DNA of 64,000 nucleotides, from positions 124,001 through 188,000 of the forward strand of contig JAGPNK010000019.1 in the NCBI GenBank assembly GCA_020746835.1. Reading direction: 5' to 3'. The translations under genes were made by a program, and so were the position numbers. Source of the DNA: Stachybotrys elegans. Lineage: Eukaryota > Ascomycota > Sordariomycetes > Hypocreales > Stachybotryaceae. Under the pieces are notes generated by a model that was not told the origin of the DNA, ran no database searches, and saw nothing but the letters and a program-made list of their open reading frames with translations. Below, one piece after another: positions 48,266-62,100 of this stretch; position 1 is the first letter of the stretch; every line of letters begins with the position of its first letter.

Positions 48266-49868
48266 ATGACACGAGAAACTCAACCACTGCTACGCGGTAG
48301 TAGCGGCGGCAACCTAACCAATGATGACGATGAGATTATTGACGGAGCTTACACTCCAAAGCATCCAGCCGTAATCAACGGCGCTCAGACTCAAATATAT
48401 CTACTACTGGTCATGGTGGCAGGCCTTGATTTCACCGTTTTCATGCTCAATCTCCCCCTCACCCGCGTTTATGAGAGCATCATATGTTATCATTATTGGG
48501 CTGCAGTAGACCCGGGCCGATTCCCAGATGAGGTCCCGGAGGCCCTATGCAAAGGCGCCCCCGTGCAGGAGGAGCTGGCCATTGTCAAGGGCTACGAGAT
48601 GCTCTTCATGTCGCTGCCCGGTACACTTCCTCCCCATTCCTACCGACGAGAGACCCGCTGACCTGGCAGGCATGTTACTTGCGCTACCATATGGATATCT
48701 CGCAGACCGCATAGGGCGCAAGCCAGTGCTGATGCTTTCTGCGCTGGGACTCGCGGCCTCCCTTTCGTGCATCCTCCTCATTTGCCACTTCCCACAGCTT
48801 GTGCCACTACGCATGGTATGGGCAGCATGGCTTCTCACAGTCTGTGGTGGAGGTGCCTCGGTCGTTATATCCCTGACGTTCTCCATGCTGACGGACCTGA
48901 CTACTGAGCGAGAGAGGTATTAATCACAACAATGGGGCCATCGAGTCGAAAGAGACCGCTTGCTAACGGGGTTTATTGGCAGAGCCACTGTTTTCCTACG
49001 CTTGGCCGTGGCAATCCTCATCGGCCAGGCCGTCGCTGCGCCTTTAGCGTCAGCAATGATGGAAAAGCTAGGAACTACACTGCCGATCCTTGTTGCCTAC
49101 TCGATTGGCCTCGCTTCTTGTTTCCTAACGGTTTTTACGACCGAGACTAGCGAGATGAGAAGCAAAACGGAGGACGACGATACTGAGGAAGGGATTGTAA
49201 TGGATGCTGAGATCACTGGCTGGATAGCAAAGCTAACCGATAAGCTGACGCTTGTGCTGAAATCTCTCTCCATCGTTGCCCTTATATCGAGCTTCTTCGT
49301 CAATGCTGTTGGGACATCGGCGAACAACATCATTGTGCAGTACGCTTCGAAGAGGTTTGACCTATCAATCTCACAAGCCGGAAACTTCCTTACCATCAGA
49401 GCCGTTGCCACCATCTTTGCATTCCTGGTCCTGATCCCACTGGGCAGCCGGCTCCTTGGCCGTTGGTTCGGAATACAAGGAAGCGTACGTGACTTGTGGG
49501 TTACACGAGCTACCGTTCTGTTCATCCCTGTGGGTTTCTTCCTCATCGCAGCTGGACAGAGCCAAGGCATGGTGGCGGGAGGCATGGTCCTGACCGCCAT
49601 GGGCAGCGGGTATAGCAACCTCATGAGGAGCGTCGCTACGGGAATTGTCCACCCAAGTCGCATTGCCCAGCTCCATGGGGTGATTACCACCGTCGAGACA
49701 TCCGCTCAACTCGTATCGGGGCCTTGCCTAGCCAAGGCCTTCTCTACTGGGTTGCGTGATGGTTGCATTGGCTTGCCGTTCTACCTGGGTGCCATCCTGA
49801 CTGCCCTTGGCAGTACACTTGTCTGGGTGATTAGAATACCCGAGGCTGTTAACCATGGAGACGAATAA
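48266..49868 (+). CDS. major facilitator superfamily transporter
   Basis: Exons 48266-48620, 48670-48916 and 48983-49868 (495 aa). Seen: a cytoplasmic N-terminus with an acidic patch (NDDDEIIDG), TM1 IYLLLVMVAGLDFTVFML, a long first loop with Cys (ICYHYWAAVDPGRFPDEVPE), and after splicing MLLALPYGYLADRIGRKPVL, the MFS loop 2-3 signature G-x3-D-R-x-G-R-K. About 12 TM segments follow, with a charged central loop (TEDDDTEEG). Known: fungal members of this type resemble efflux pumps in metabolite clusters. Inferred: exports the NRPS product or an intermediate, or imports a precursor. It sits head-to-head with the ABCC gene and next to the FSH hydrolase. Confidence 0.9.
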
Positions 49869-50406
49869 GGCCACGACACAGGCCGAGAGGGTACCCATCC
49901 TACTGGTCCCTCTTGGTGAATGATTGGTTCAAGGTAAGTCCCTTGTCTGATCTCGACGGCCTGGCATAAGCTGACAGACACAGGGCACCGATACGAGTCA
50001 AACACGAGGATACCTTCATATTCTAGGCATCCAGTTCTTTCTAACATCTTCTGCCATCTTCCAAGAGACATGGGTCCTGGACCAAGCGATGGAAGGTGCA
50101 TGCAGCAGTGGTGCGTCTATCGCCATACACGGTGGCATGGGCGTCACTTGGCCTAGGGCCTGAGCCACTTGAATAGTATCACCATCTAGATTTGTGGTTA
50201 GTGCTGACAATGCATTGATGAGGGAGGGAATTGCCTCGCTTGTGCCCACTTTGCAGCTCGAGTAGACATGCTCGGATGCCAAGAATGGGTGCCTCGGTGA
50301 AGTATATAAAGGATGGTCCAAGGCCGACTGTGGTTTGAAACTTAGCTTCTACAACATCAGCACTGAGTCAACAAAAACTTGTCTGTCTGTGAAAAGAAAA
50401 AGAAAA
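49869..50406. promoter_or_regulatory. intergenic region with TATA box of the FSH gene
   Basis: This is 538 bases with a canonical tatataaa at 50303-50310, about 100 bases before the hydrolase ATG. A 101-codon minus-strand frame (50016-50321) has no motif and is not called. Confidence 0.6.
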
Positions 50407-51247
50407 ATGAAACTTCTCTGCTTGCACGGCCGAGGCACCAACTCGGATATCTTCGAGACCCAGCTTGGTGTGTCATTTCTCTGCTTCCTCTAACAAGTTG
50501 GCTGACTGTGGAATCGTATGAAACATAGCCTCCATCATCCACCGCTTACCCAAGAGCTATTCCTTTGATTTTATCGATGGGGAAGCCGCAGTTAACGCAG
50601 CACCCCAAGTAGCCCAAGTATACGATGGTCCTTATTTGGCGTGGCATAGCAGCCATTTCGCCGACGAGGTTGCCTCGGCCCATGAGTATGTCAAAGACAT
50701 TCTGGAAGAAGACGGACCGTACGACGGCGTCATCGGCTTTTCCCAAGGTGCTGCTCTCGCAGCGAGTCTGCTTATGGCCCACCAAATCCAGCATCCCGAC
50801 CAACCGCCACTTTTCAAGTTTGCCATCTTCCTATGCAGCGTGTTGCCCCTGTCTCCATCCCCAGCAATTGGCGTGGAGATTACCGACTTCGTCCTCAACT
50901 ACGAGAGTTCATATCGCAGCTTCTTTGGAATTTCTGATGAGGATGTCTCCGTGAGGGCAGCGTCCTGCAAAACAGCGTACGCCTACAGGTCTCTGAACGG
51001 CTCATTCGGCAACATTGATGAGGATCAGCATGGGGCCTACAAGATTGGAATCCCAACATTCCATCTCCTCGGACAAACAGATACGTTTTTGGATTTCAGT
51101 CGCTACGTGTTGGATCTATGCGAAAGGAATATTGCCGAGGTATTCATGAATCCTGGAGGACACGAAACGCCATCGTCCATGGAATCTCTCGAAAGGGTCG
51201 TGGGTCTCATTCAGCGAGTTATAGAGCTCGCCAACACGGAGTACTAG
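50407..51247 (+). CDS. FSH-family serine hydrolase of the NRPS cluster
   Basis: Exons 50407-50467 and 50529-51247 (259 aa). Seen: an alpha/beta hydrolase opening MKLLCLHGRGTNSDIF (the LHG oxyanion segment), nucleophile elbow GFSQGAALA with Ser near residue 92, Asp in LLGQTDTF near 205 and His in NPGGHETP near 232, a complete triad. The length fits the FSH1 family (about 240-280 aa). Known: FSH hydrolases (yeast FSH1-3, and LovG in the lovastatin pathway) cleave thioesters or small esters; several fungal clusters use them to release or proofread carrier-bound chains. Inferred: an editing or release thioesterase acting with the NRPS next door. Independent housekeeping esterase activity cannot be excluded. 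Confidence 0.88.
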
Positions 51248-51727
51248 CTCTGTTCTGTTTGTTAGTTCTTGAATAAAGTTGATTTTTCTATTGTACGCGG
51301 ATCGTCCATGGCTCAATGTGAAAAGACCCCCGACGCTGCGTCATGACATTGCCGGCTACATACCCCCAAATGACTCTCGGGGCTTGACCTCAATCTCAAA
51401 ATCGAACTCCCGTGCATTGTTACACTATTGTTACGTGTGCTTTAATGCTTCTTCACCACTGTCATTCCTGTCGCGCCTCTCATAGATCTGTAAGATTCCT
51501 ATCGAACAACTAGAATGACGGCGGTGAATTTTGCGATATAAGGAATCGAGGTCTGTCTATCATGAGCTTGAAAGTGAAACGTGTGCACTCCATTATCTAA
51601 AGAAACTATACGCTGCCTCCCGCATTCTACCTTTCCAGATTATTTGACACATCAGAACGCGTCTCGAACTCTAATTCCAAAGGGTCCTGTGACCTTGCCA
51701 ACAAAATCGTAGATAATATCGCGAACC
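51248..51727. other. convergent intergenic spacer
   Basis: This is 480 bases between the 3' ends of the hydrolase and NRPS genes. No gene was seen. Confidence 0.5.
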
Positions 51728-53149
51728 TTAAATACAGAGATCCATAGTCGCCAACTGACTTGTTTCCTGGCTGTCAAAGAGGAGATTCAGCGCCGCCACT
51801 AGAGCGCGGGACACATTTTGTGCTTGGTGCGGTGCTAGAATGGATGTCCAGTAGCACATTCTGATTTGCAGCTCATCGTCCGCTTCGGTGACGTAAACAG
51901 ATATAGCATACTATTGATCGGCTTGAGTCAGTACTGAATTGTGATGTGGAAGTAACGCATATGGTGATTTCTTACCTCGTCAACCATAGAACTGTCCAGG
52001 CTCTCCATGACCAAACTCCACTGCTCATCACGCGACTGTCGTTCGAAGTGCTGCATGTTGAGATAGGTATTGTACAGCGGCGACTGGATTTGGTCGCGAG
52101 AGATTGCATGGTGTATTTCGCCCAGAGAGCAATTTTGGTTCTGTATGAATCAGACCGTTAGCATGAAAGGTATAAGGCCAAGAGAGTGGGCTAGGCTTAC
52201 CATTAGAGAATCTGAGGTATCGAGCTGGAGTGCCTCGAGGGCGTCCGCGAGTGTCATGACGTCGCCACCAAATCGCAGCCGGCATGGCACCAGATTAATG
52301 AATGGACCACACGTCAAGGCAGGATCAACAACAGCAGCATCCCGACCAGACATCATGTATCCGAAGGATATGTCGTCCGCCTTGTCCTCCGAGAAGTGTC
52401 GCAGCACCAACGACCAGGCAAGCTGGAAGAGGGTCCCGCTCGTGACGCCGTGGCGCAGGCAGAAGTCACGGACCCTGTCAATGCAGCCGAAGGGGATAGA
52501 AAGATCCTCAAACGAGGGAGTGATTGTTGCGTCAGCGGTGGTCACCGTAGGGAAGAGACATGGTTTTGCGCCAGCCAGACGCTCGCGCCACGACTCGATG
52601 GCCTTGGTACGGTCCGAGTGCTCCAGGTATACGATGAAGTCTCGGTACGCAGGCCTGGTGGGGTTGAAATGAGTCTTCCCAAGAGTGTAAAGGGCTTGGA
52701 GATCGTGCCAGAGGATGCTTGCCGAAACTCCGTCGTAAAGACTGTGGCTGATCTGGGCTTGCATCACGAGCCTGTTATCAGGGGTCGTAGCAATCGTAAG
52801 CTGGTGAGCGGGCTGAGAGTCGTTGTAGACACAAGTGGAATTGAAGAACATTGTCTCCAGATCAGTAGAACAGCTGTTGATGTGGAAGATGGGGGCTGAG
52901 AACTTCTTGAGTACTACCTGGTAGAGACGACCGTCAGCACCCTTCTTGAAGATGGTGCGGAGGATCGCATGACGGTCCACCAGATCCTGCCAAGCCTGTG
53001 AAAATCGAGTCACATCAACAGGTTCCTGGGCTGTCGTTGACTTCAGCTCGAAGAAGAAGCTGGCGCACCAGGCATCGGGGTTGATTTCTTGGACAGCCAG
53101 AATGCTCTCTTGCATTGGCGAACAAGGGTAAACATCCTCGATCTCGGAC
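51728..53149 (-). other. NRPS terminal condensation-like (CT) domain
   Basis: It starts at IEDVYPCSPMQESIL, has the fungal CT-type active site QISHSLYDGVSA (about 52715-52745) and ends with the last two short exons (SLGEIHHAIS, PLYNTYLNMQHF, the final stop at 51728-51730). Known: CT domains of this SHxxYDGxS type release the chain by intramolecular amide or ester formation. Inferred: the product is cyclic. Confidence 0.85.
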
Positions 53150-56100
53150 ATGTCCAAGCCAACTAGAGCCTGCTCGAACTGCGTCGGTTTCCGTGTGTCT
53201 TGGAGAACTGGATTGGCATACGAGCAGTGACGAGCAATGTCGGCAATCGTTTTGTGCTGGAAGATCTGGCGAGCCGTGATGAGGATGCCCCTGGCGCGGG
53301 CACGAGAAATTAGTTGCATAGATAGCACAGAGTCGCCACCAATGACAAAGAAGTTCTGATCCACACTGATGCTCGATGCCGATACATCTAGGATCTCACC
53401 CCAGAGCGTCTGGAGAGCCGCCTCCATCTCCGTCGAAGGGGCTACGATGGCGGTATCGGAGCGAGAGAATTCCGCCAACTTCTCATAGTCCTCTTGACTC
53501 AGCGCCTCAAGCCATCGCTTCACGGAGTTGCGATCGAGCTTGCCTGCAGCAAGACGCGGCAGGCTCTCAACGGGGATCCATAGCGTGGGAACCATGTAGC
53601 GCGGCACCGACTTGTTGATACCAAAGCGAATGTCGGCAATTTGCTGCACAGCCCATGACTGAGTCTCCGAATCGGTGCCACCAATAACTTGCGGTACCGA
53701 TGAAACCATGGCTTTGCATCCTTCATCTGACTGAGATCCTGGCCCTCCTCGGAGAACCACAACAGCAACCAGGCGTTCCTTGAGAGGACCGTGGGTGGGG
53801 ACAATTGCGATGGCGTTGTGAGTTAAGCGGCTGGCAGCCATGTGATGCTCTACCTCCCCGAGCTCAATACGTTGGCCGCGGAGCTTGACTTGGTTGTCTT
53901 TGCGGCCGACGAGGACGATGTTGCCGTCTTGGTTGAGATAGCCAAGGTCACCAGTCATGTAGAACCGACTCGGCACATTGCTGTCTAGGTTGGCAGACCA
54001 CGCAGGGGCATCGATAAACGCCGCCTTTGTCTTGGTTGGGTTGTTGAGATATTCACGGCCGACGTTGGGACCTTGGACCACCAGCTCGCCTATAGCCCCA
54101 ATGGGGACCAGCTTGTTGTGGTTGAAGGAGTCTGTTATCCACATTCGGCAGACGGAGGGGCGGCCAATGATGGCACCACGAGACTGGGGGTTAAGGCATC
54201 CCGTGTAAGTGCATGCGATGGAGGCTTCGCTCGGCCCGTAGAGATTCATGAGCTTGACCCGATCTGCCCAGAGGGAAATCAGGTCATCTGGCAACCGCTC
54301 ACCGCCAGAAATGAGGTATTCGAGATGTGGCACGTCCTTGGGGTCAAGCATGCGAATGACTGTCGGGGTTAAGAACAACCAAGTGACTTGGAATCTTGTC
54401 AGCGCGGCCGCCAGGTTGCCGTAACGATCCTCCTCCGATAGAACGCAGACGCAGGCACCTTGAGTAAGTACCAGAACGGTGTCCATTATAGCCATGTCGA
54501 ATGTGTAGGCTGAGAAGTTGGCAACCCTAGCTCCAGGAGTCAGGCCCATTCCGCCAAGGCTAGGTATGAAGGCATGGAGATTTCGGTGCTCAAGCAAGAC
54601 GCATTTTGCAGCGCCGGTGCTGCCGGAGGTTGACATTACAAATGCTCCGTTGTGAGGCTCAACACCTGTGTAAGCCGGCGGCGCAATGGAGGTTTCGGTG
54701 GGAAGGGTGAGGAGGAAGTCGGCGCTGACGGTGACGACGAGGCGGAAGCCCTGGTCTTGCATGTGACCAGCCAGTGCAGAGCTTGTCAGCACCATGTCGC
54801 AGGCTGTGTCGGAAAGAATAGACTGAACTCGGTGCCTTGGATACGCAGGGTCAATAGCGACACAGGCAGCTCCAGCTTTAAGAATGGCCACCATCGAGAT
54901 GATGGCCCATGGACTCTTCTCAAAACAGAAGGCCACCACGGTCTCAACACCTGCGCCTCTCTCCACAAGGTGATGAGCTAGTTTGTTTGCCAATGTGTCG
55001 AGCTCTTCAAAGGTGAGAGTGACTTCTTCGGATATGAGTGCGGTGGCTTGAGGTCGGAGCTCTGCCTGCTGTTCAATGAGATGATGCAAGCAAGCCGGAT
55101 CATCCGACACATCTGGTTGTGGCATCAACTGTGCTAGTCGAGCCCAGTTCTCCTCGCTGAATAGATCTATGTCCTCAACTTTGTGGTTTGGTGCCATGAC
55201 AAGGCAGTCTAGAGCCTTGATAACCGTGTTCATCACATCGGATGCTTGGTCAGGAGACAGCAAGGAAACCCAGTAGTCTAGAGTGACCCTGATTTCTGTC
55301 TTGGAATCGAGAACCTGCAAGGCAAGAGGGTACTAAAGATAGTTAGCACAAACAGTAAACGTTACGGTGACGCCTCGCATACCTCGATCTCGCCCTCGCT
55401 CACTTGTACTTCGAACGAGACATCTTCGTCCTGAGACTCCGGTGGAGCCCTAAGAACATTGACGATTGTGTTAAACAACGCATCACTGCTGCCTCGGCCC
55501 GCGAGATGAATGATCTCCTTGAGAGGGCAGTACTGGTATGACAAGCTCTGCAGGTATGCGTTCTGTGTTTCCCGAATCAGCTGCAAGCCTGTTTTGTCAC
55601 CATCAACCTTGATCTTCATGACGAGCATGTTGATCAAAGGGCCCAGGATGCTCTCAACGCCACTGATGGGGGTGTCTCGACCGGAAACCAGATAGCCGAA
55701 GCAGACGTTCTCGCCTCCCACGTAGGCTCTCAAGACCAGAGCCCATGCGGTCTGGAAGATGGCGGAAAGCGTCACTTCATGCTGCTGAGACATGCGCAAG
55801 AGGGCAGACGAGAGCCTGTGGGGTATGGAATGGTGAATTGAAGCACCCTGGGCGGCCGAGATTTGAGGGGATAAAGCCAAAGGCTCAAGAAGAGATGGGA
55901 AAACGGAGGGCTCGACGTCTTGAAGATACTCCTTCCAGAAGCTGCGGGCACCATCTGCAGGTTGACTGCGAAGGTAAGCAATGTAAGCCGAGTAGGGTGC
56001 GCTAAGAGTGTCACGCTGTATGTCGGCGTACGCGCTTGAGACGTCTCGGATGATGGTCTCCATGGATGCACCATCGCTCAGAGCATGGCTAATGACCAGT

Positions 56101-59100
56101 CTGCAGTATATGTCTCCGGAGGATCGAACCTTGCAAATGCAAATCTGGTAGGGTAGTCCGCTCCCTCCATGATACTGATCAGCTTTTTCGAGTGCCATTA
56201 GCTCGGCTAGCTCCTCGCACTGGATTTTGAGGATGGGCAGTGGCGATATGTTCCGTCGGACAACTTGAACGTAGTTGATATTCGGCAGACCCGCCTCGAT
56301 GAAGTGTGACCTGAGTCCCTGGTGGCTCTGAATGGTCTTGGCCCATGCTGCCACAAGCCTCTCTGGATCGATGCTGCCTCCCTGTCTTGAGACAACCCGC
56401 CAGGTACCTTGGACTTTGTATTGGCCTGGCGACTTGGCCTGACTGATGAGGATTCCTTCCTGCATGGGCGAGCATGGAAAGGCATCTTCAATGTCGTCTG
56501 GACCCTCAAGCCCCAGCTGTGAGATCGAGGCGCTGACAAAATCGCCGAGTGCCTGCCCCTCAATCGGGAGCAACGAATAGGTGGGTTGTGGGCGAGCTGG
56601 GCCGTCTGAGACGACGACTGTCTTGTCAACCATTTCAGCCATCTTCCTGATTGTCTTCATCCTTAGAATATCCTGGACAAGGAGGCTGATACCCTTGGCC
56701 CTTGCCCGGGATACCATCTTCATGGCTGCAATAGAGTCACCACCAAGGCTCATGAATGACCGTCCCAGCCCGACCGCCTTGACGGGTAGGCCAAGAGCAT
56801 CTGCGGCTGCTTGTTGGAGATCAGCCTCCAACTCATTCTGAGCTGTTAGGTCTTCCTCGTCAGCAGCCTGCAGAATCAGGTTCTCGTATTCTGCTTGGCT
56901 CAACTCTGTGAGCCACTGGCCAACTTCCCTGCGGAAAAGCTTGCCCGTAGAGTTGAGCGGGATCCTCCCCACCACAGCCCAGACGGTTGGGATCATGTAT
57001 GCAGGAACCAAAGTGGACATGTGGTTTGAGAGCTCAATGGGGCGGCACTGTGTCTCATGGCGATCCAGCAACTGCAGTGGCAGTGCCGTCTCGTCAGGGC
57101 TGTAGTCGGATGGAGCCACGACTGCGACCAGCTTCTTGCTTGCCGGTCCTTTGGAGACCAGGGTAACAATGACGTTCTTGACAGAGTTGTGTTTGCGCAG
57201 TTGGTGTTCTATATCCTCAAGTTCAAGGCGCTGACCGTTGAGTTTGACCTGGTTATCCTGGCGGCCAAGGAAAGATAGGGTGCCGTCGTCATTCTGCCTG
57301 ACTAGATCGCCACTGCGGTAGAGACGAGAGTTCTGTCCGTCGGGACCCAAGAAAGCGGGACCACTGAAGTAGCTGGCCGCAGTTTTGTCTGGGTTGTTGA
57401 GATAGCCCCGAGAGACCATGGGGCCTTCAACGCAGGCTTCACCAACGCAACCAATGGGGACCAGCGAACTGGGATCATCTGGTTGAGTGACCCAGATTCT
57501 CGAAGACAGCGGCCTGCCAACATTGCTGGGCTCAAGGCCCCGTCCCACAGCGTCGGCCCAAGTGCAGAGAATCGTTGTCTCGGCGGGAGCCCAACCGATG
57601 TTGAGTTGGACCGCAGTCGACCAGATCTCGATGTTGTCCTTGGTAGTTGGCTCGCCAGCAAGCGTGAGGCATCTGAGGCTCGGGACGTTTTGCGGTTCGA
57701 GAAGACCGACTACTGTCGGCGTTGTGAACAGATGGGTAGCACGCATCCTGGAAATAGCTCCAGCCAGGTCCCCTTTCCTCTCGTCATCGGTTGGGACACA
57801 TATGCAACCACCTTTCATCAGGGTAGCCCAATGATCGGCGATGCTGAGATCAAAATGATAGGCGGCAAACTGCAGGATGCGTGACTTTTCCGAAAGACGC
57901 ATCGCCTTGGCGAGGGCCGTGCAGGCAGTGGAAATATTCCTGTGCTCGAGAACAATACCCTTGGGCTTTCCCGTGGAGCCTGAGGTGAAGATGACGTAGG
58001 CGGCATGGCCAGGGTTGAGTTCAGGGCATATGATGTAGGACGGGGAAACGAATGGGAGGCTGTCGATGAGCACTTGATCCAGAACCAGAGGTGTTGCCAT
58101 GTTATCGAACATGGGCGCGTTGGTCGCCGACGTGATAACAAAATCACTACCAATATCGGTGAGAATCTCCTGTTTTCGCCACTGGGGATGTGCGGGATCG
58201 ACGGGCACAACAGCACCGCCTGCCTGGACAACAGCAACTGCGGCGACCACCGTCCAAGCTGATTTTTCGAAACAAAGGGGGACAAGGGACTCTGGCTTGA
58301 CATTGAACTTGTCTCGAAGGAGTTTGGCGACCTTGCGGCTCATTTCGTAAAGCTGTGCGTACGTGAACTCACCGTCCAAGGCACATACAGCCGGGTTTGC
58401 AGGGGCTTTCCGAACCATGATTTCGAATTGGGTGTGTAGTCGCTCTTCGATCGCCCTTGACATGGTACTGTTGTTCCATTCGAATAGCTTTTCCAGATGC
58501 GACGGCGGAATCGTCTTTCCCAGCTCAAGGATGGTGCAAGACGGCTGTTCGGTAATGGATTTGAAGAACTGAACAAAGGCAGCGCCAATGTGGTCGGCAT
58601 TTGAGCACGAGATCTTGTCAGTCCAATGAGAGAGCGTAATATTGACCAGGTCGTTGGTGATTTCGACTCCCACAGAGCAATCGTACTCAGTAGGGTCGTT
58701 TCCTCCGACAGGACGCAAAGATATGGGGGATTGCACCTCAGAAGCTTCTCTCTTGAGAACGGAGATGATTGTGTTGAATAGCGGCTTTCCGCCAAGTCGT
58801 GATGCGAGGGTATGCTGCACATCGGCAAGGGAAAGATACTGATGCGGGATAGCCTTGATGTAGTCTTCTTGCAATGCATGCAAGGCCTCCAAGCATGTGA
58901 CATCCTCACCCAACTTGAGGCGAGACGTGAGCATGTTGATCAGTGGTCCAATCATGCCTCCAATTTGGTCAACAGGTGCTTCTCGGCCAGAACTGAGATA
59001 ACCGTAGCACACATCCTCTGAGTTTGTGTAGGCGCGGAGAACAAGAGCCCAAGATAGCTGGAACACGTTTGAGACGGTGACGCCATGCTCAGCGCAGAAC

Positions 59101-62100
59101 TGATTGAGCTGATCCGCGGCGTTGATCGTGAAACTCTGCGTCATAAGAGATCGCTGGGTGGGTTCAACGGCTGGAGCTGTCAGCCAGCTGGGGACGACAT
59201 TGTCGAGGTATTCTCTCCAGAATTCGACGTCGGCTGCACTATCAGCGCTCTGCAAGAACTTGATGTAGTCGCTGTACAGAGGACCATTCTCGATGATAAG
59301 TTGCCCGTCGTAAGCGAGCATCAGGTCCTGAAGCAGGATGCTCATTGAAGTGCCGTCAGTGAAGACGTGGTTCATCTCGAGGTTGAAGTAGACCTTGCCT
59401 TCATTGGGAGTCTGGCAGATGCGCATGTAATGAGGCAACCCAGTCTGGTAAGACCCTGCTTCCCGGTTGACAGAGGTCCCCACGAATGCTGGGTCGTCTC
59501 TTGTACAATTCATCAGAAGCATGGGGTCGCAGTTGACGTTTCGAAGCACGACCTGATATAGATCATCCTCTCCGTCGGGCCCGGACACGATGATTGTCCG
59601 GAGAGTTGAATGGCGCGCAACAACCTTTTGCCACGCGGCCCGCAGCCGGGATATATCCAGATATTGATTGCTTGCTCCAACCTCGCAGACAAGGTGAAAG
59701 CGGTAAAGCCCAGGGTCCTGTCGTTGGCTAAGCAGCATGCCACGCTGGATTGCGCTGCACGGGTAAATATCCTCAATCTCGGTAGGATCGACAGCTCCAA
59801 TCGATGAGAGTGACTGCTGCCAGACATAGTCTAGTCCGTCGTACCCCAGGTTTAACAGCGGGTAGTCGCCCAGAGTAGGTGTCTTGGGACAGGCAAGCAG
59901 AACATCCACGGTGTTTGAAAGAACAGACTCGTACAGATTCACCCATTCTTGGATCCTGTACGAGTGTTCAAAGTTCTTTCCGTAGAGAAACTGTACTTGA
60001 AGTTGGCCGTTCGTTATGCTTGCTTGCACGTCAAACAGCGCGTCTCGCTTAGCAGACAGTTTGACATCTGACCATAGTCGCCCGGGGAGCTCGAGTGGGC
60101 TGAATAGCGCCCCATTGCGCTCGAACTGCTGGAATTGTCCCAGAAAGTTGAACATAATCTCGACGGTGGGATTGGCTTGCAGGACGGTGTCGTACAACTT
60201 GTGGAATCGTGAAAGGGCATTGCGATCCGCATCCAAGCGAGCGTCCTTGCCCATGCGAACGTTGTGGACAACGCTCTTTGAGCTGGGTGCAAAAACGAAG
60301 GGCTTCAGAATAGTGAACCACCCTACTGTGTCGGCTGGATCAATTTCGGTAGCCCAAGACTGGCGTCCATGACCTTCGGCCCAGATGGCGGGTGTAGATC
60401 TTTCAGGGAAGGTCGAGTGGAACGACATGAGAAGACACGACATGAGAATATCAGAGACTTCGGTCGACAAGGCCTCGTTGGCCTTGCCAAGGAGCAGCGA
60501 GGTCATGTCCCTGCTCAAACAAAACTGGGCCTGTTCAAGATTGTCATATGTGTTCAGTTCGACAGCCTCAGGACCCCAGAAGCTAGTGCGTTCGGTAGGC
60601 AACACCAAGTCCGAGGCTTGATCTGCCTTGAAGCTCTCTGTGGCATGTTCGCGCGAGAGCGACTGCCACACCTGAAAAGATAGGCCTTGGTCGTCTGCCA
60701 GAGAGCCACCCGCAAGAAGCGTCTCCAGGTCCTGCAACAAAACCCGCCACGAAACCAGGTCAATGACCAAGTGATGGGCAACGAGGAAAAGAACTTGGCT
60801 CGAGTTGTTGCCCAAGTCGAACAGAGCGATCTGGAAAACCGGACCCGTCTGAATGTCGAGAGATTCCTGCATTGCCGTAGCGATTGGGCCTATATCCAGG
60901 ATGTCGTTGACCTTGTGAGTTCGGAATGAGTATGCCCCAGAAACATCGTCAAGAATGCGCTGCTTCCAAGTGCCTTGGACCTTTTCGAAGCGGCATCTAA
61001 GCATGCTATGCTTCTTGACCAGAGTCTCCAGCGCACCGACGACGCTCTTCGCGTTCACACGTTTGTGGACATTGAGGGCAAAGCTTTGGTTGTAGTGGTT
61101 TTCGCCGTCGGGGAACTGGGAAAAGTGCATGTGTTGGATTGGCGTCAGGTCAAAAGCAACGTTGGCCTGCTCTTGGGGCGCTGCACGCATCCCCGTGTGT
61201 CCTCTTGATGATTTGGTGGCAGCGGCAGCAATGGCATACAAGGACTTTGCCCGCAGAATTACCTGCACGGGAATAGTCCAGCCAGCGGCTCGCGCGGCAG
61301 ATGATAGTCTCATGGCAGTGATAGAGTCACCTCCAAGCTGCGTCAGGGATCGAGAGAAAATAATTTCACGCGTGTCCTTGTTGAGGACCTGGGCACACAG
61401 AATCTGCAGTTGTTTCTCCGACTCGGTAGTGACCGCAGCAGTATCGTTTTCACCCTGTCCAGCATTGACAATGTCCTGAAGCTCGCGGAACAAGGCATCA
61501 TCCATGGTGTTAATCCAAGAGTTGATGGACTTCTTATCCAGCTTGCCCGATGCATTGACGGGCATCGCATTGACAACTGCCCATGTCTGTGGTACCATGT
61601 GCATGGGGAGTCGCTCAGAAAGCCAGCTGATGGCGGTGTCGATGGCCTTTGATGCTTCTTTGGTCTTTGCGAGCACCATGGAGCTGTTTCCCTCGCCGCT
61701 AGAGCTGCTTGGGCTTGCGGAGAGTGTCACGACCGCAATCAACCGCTTCAGACACGCTCCACGGCTGGGAAACGCAACGTGGATTCGATCTAGCTCCGGG
61801 CAGGACGATAGATTGAATTCGATATCTCCCAGCTCAACACGCTGACCTCTGATTTTGACTTGAGAATCGTTGCGGCCAATGAAGATGAGGGTGCCATTCG
61901 AGGTGTATCGGACCAGGTCCTTGGTTCGATACATGCGCTTATTCTCCCAGCCCCTCTCAACGGCCCAGGTGGGGTTCATGATGAAAGCCTCCTTCGTCTT
62001 CTCAGGGTCATTGAGATATCCTCTGGCAAGAGTTGGACCATCGATCAACAGTTCTCCGATTGTGCCGACGGGGGCGAGCTTGTTGTAGTCGTTGGGATCC

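Noticed and set aside
50016..50321. 101-codon minus-strand frame between the MFS and FSH genes
   Set aside because: No motif; it overlaps the FSH promoter with its TATA box.
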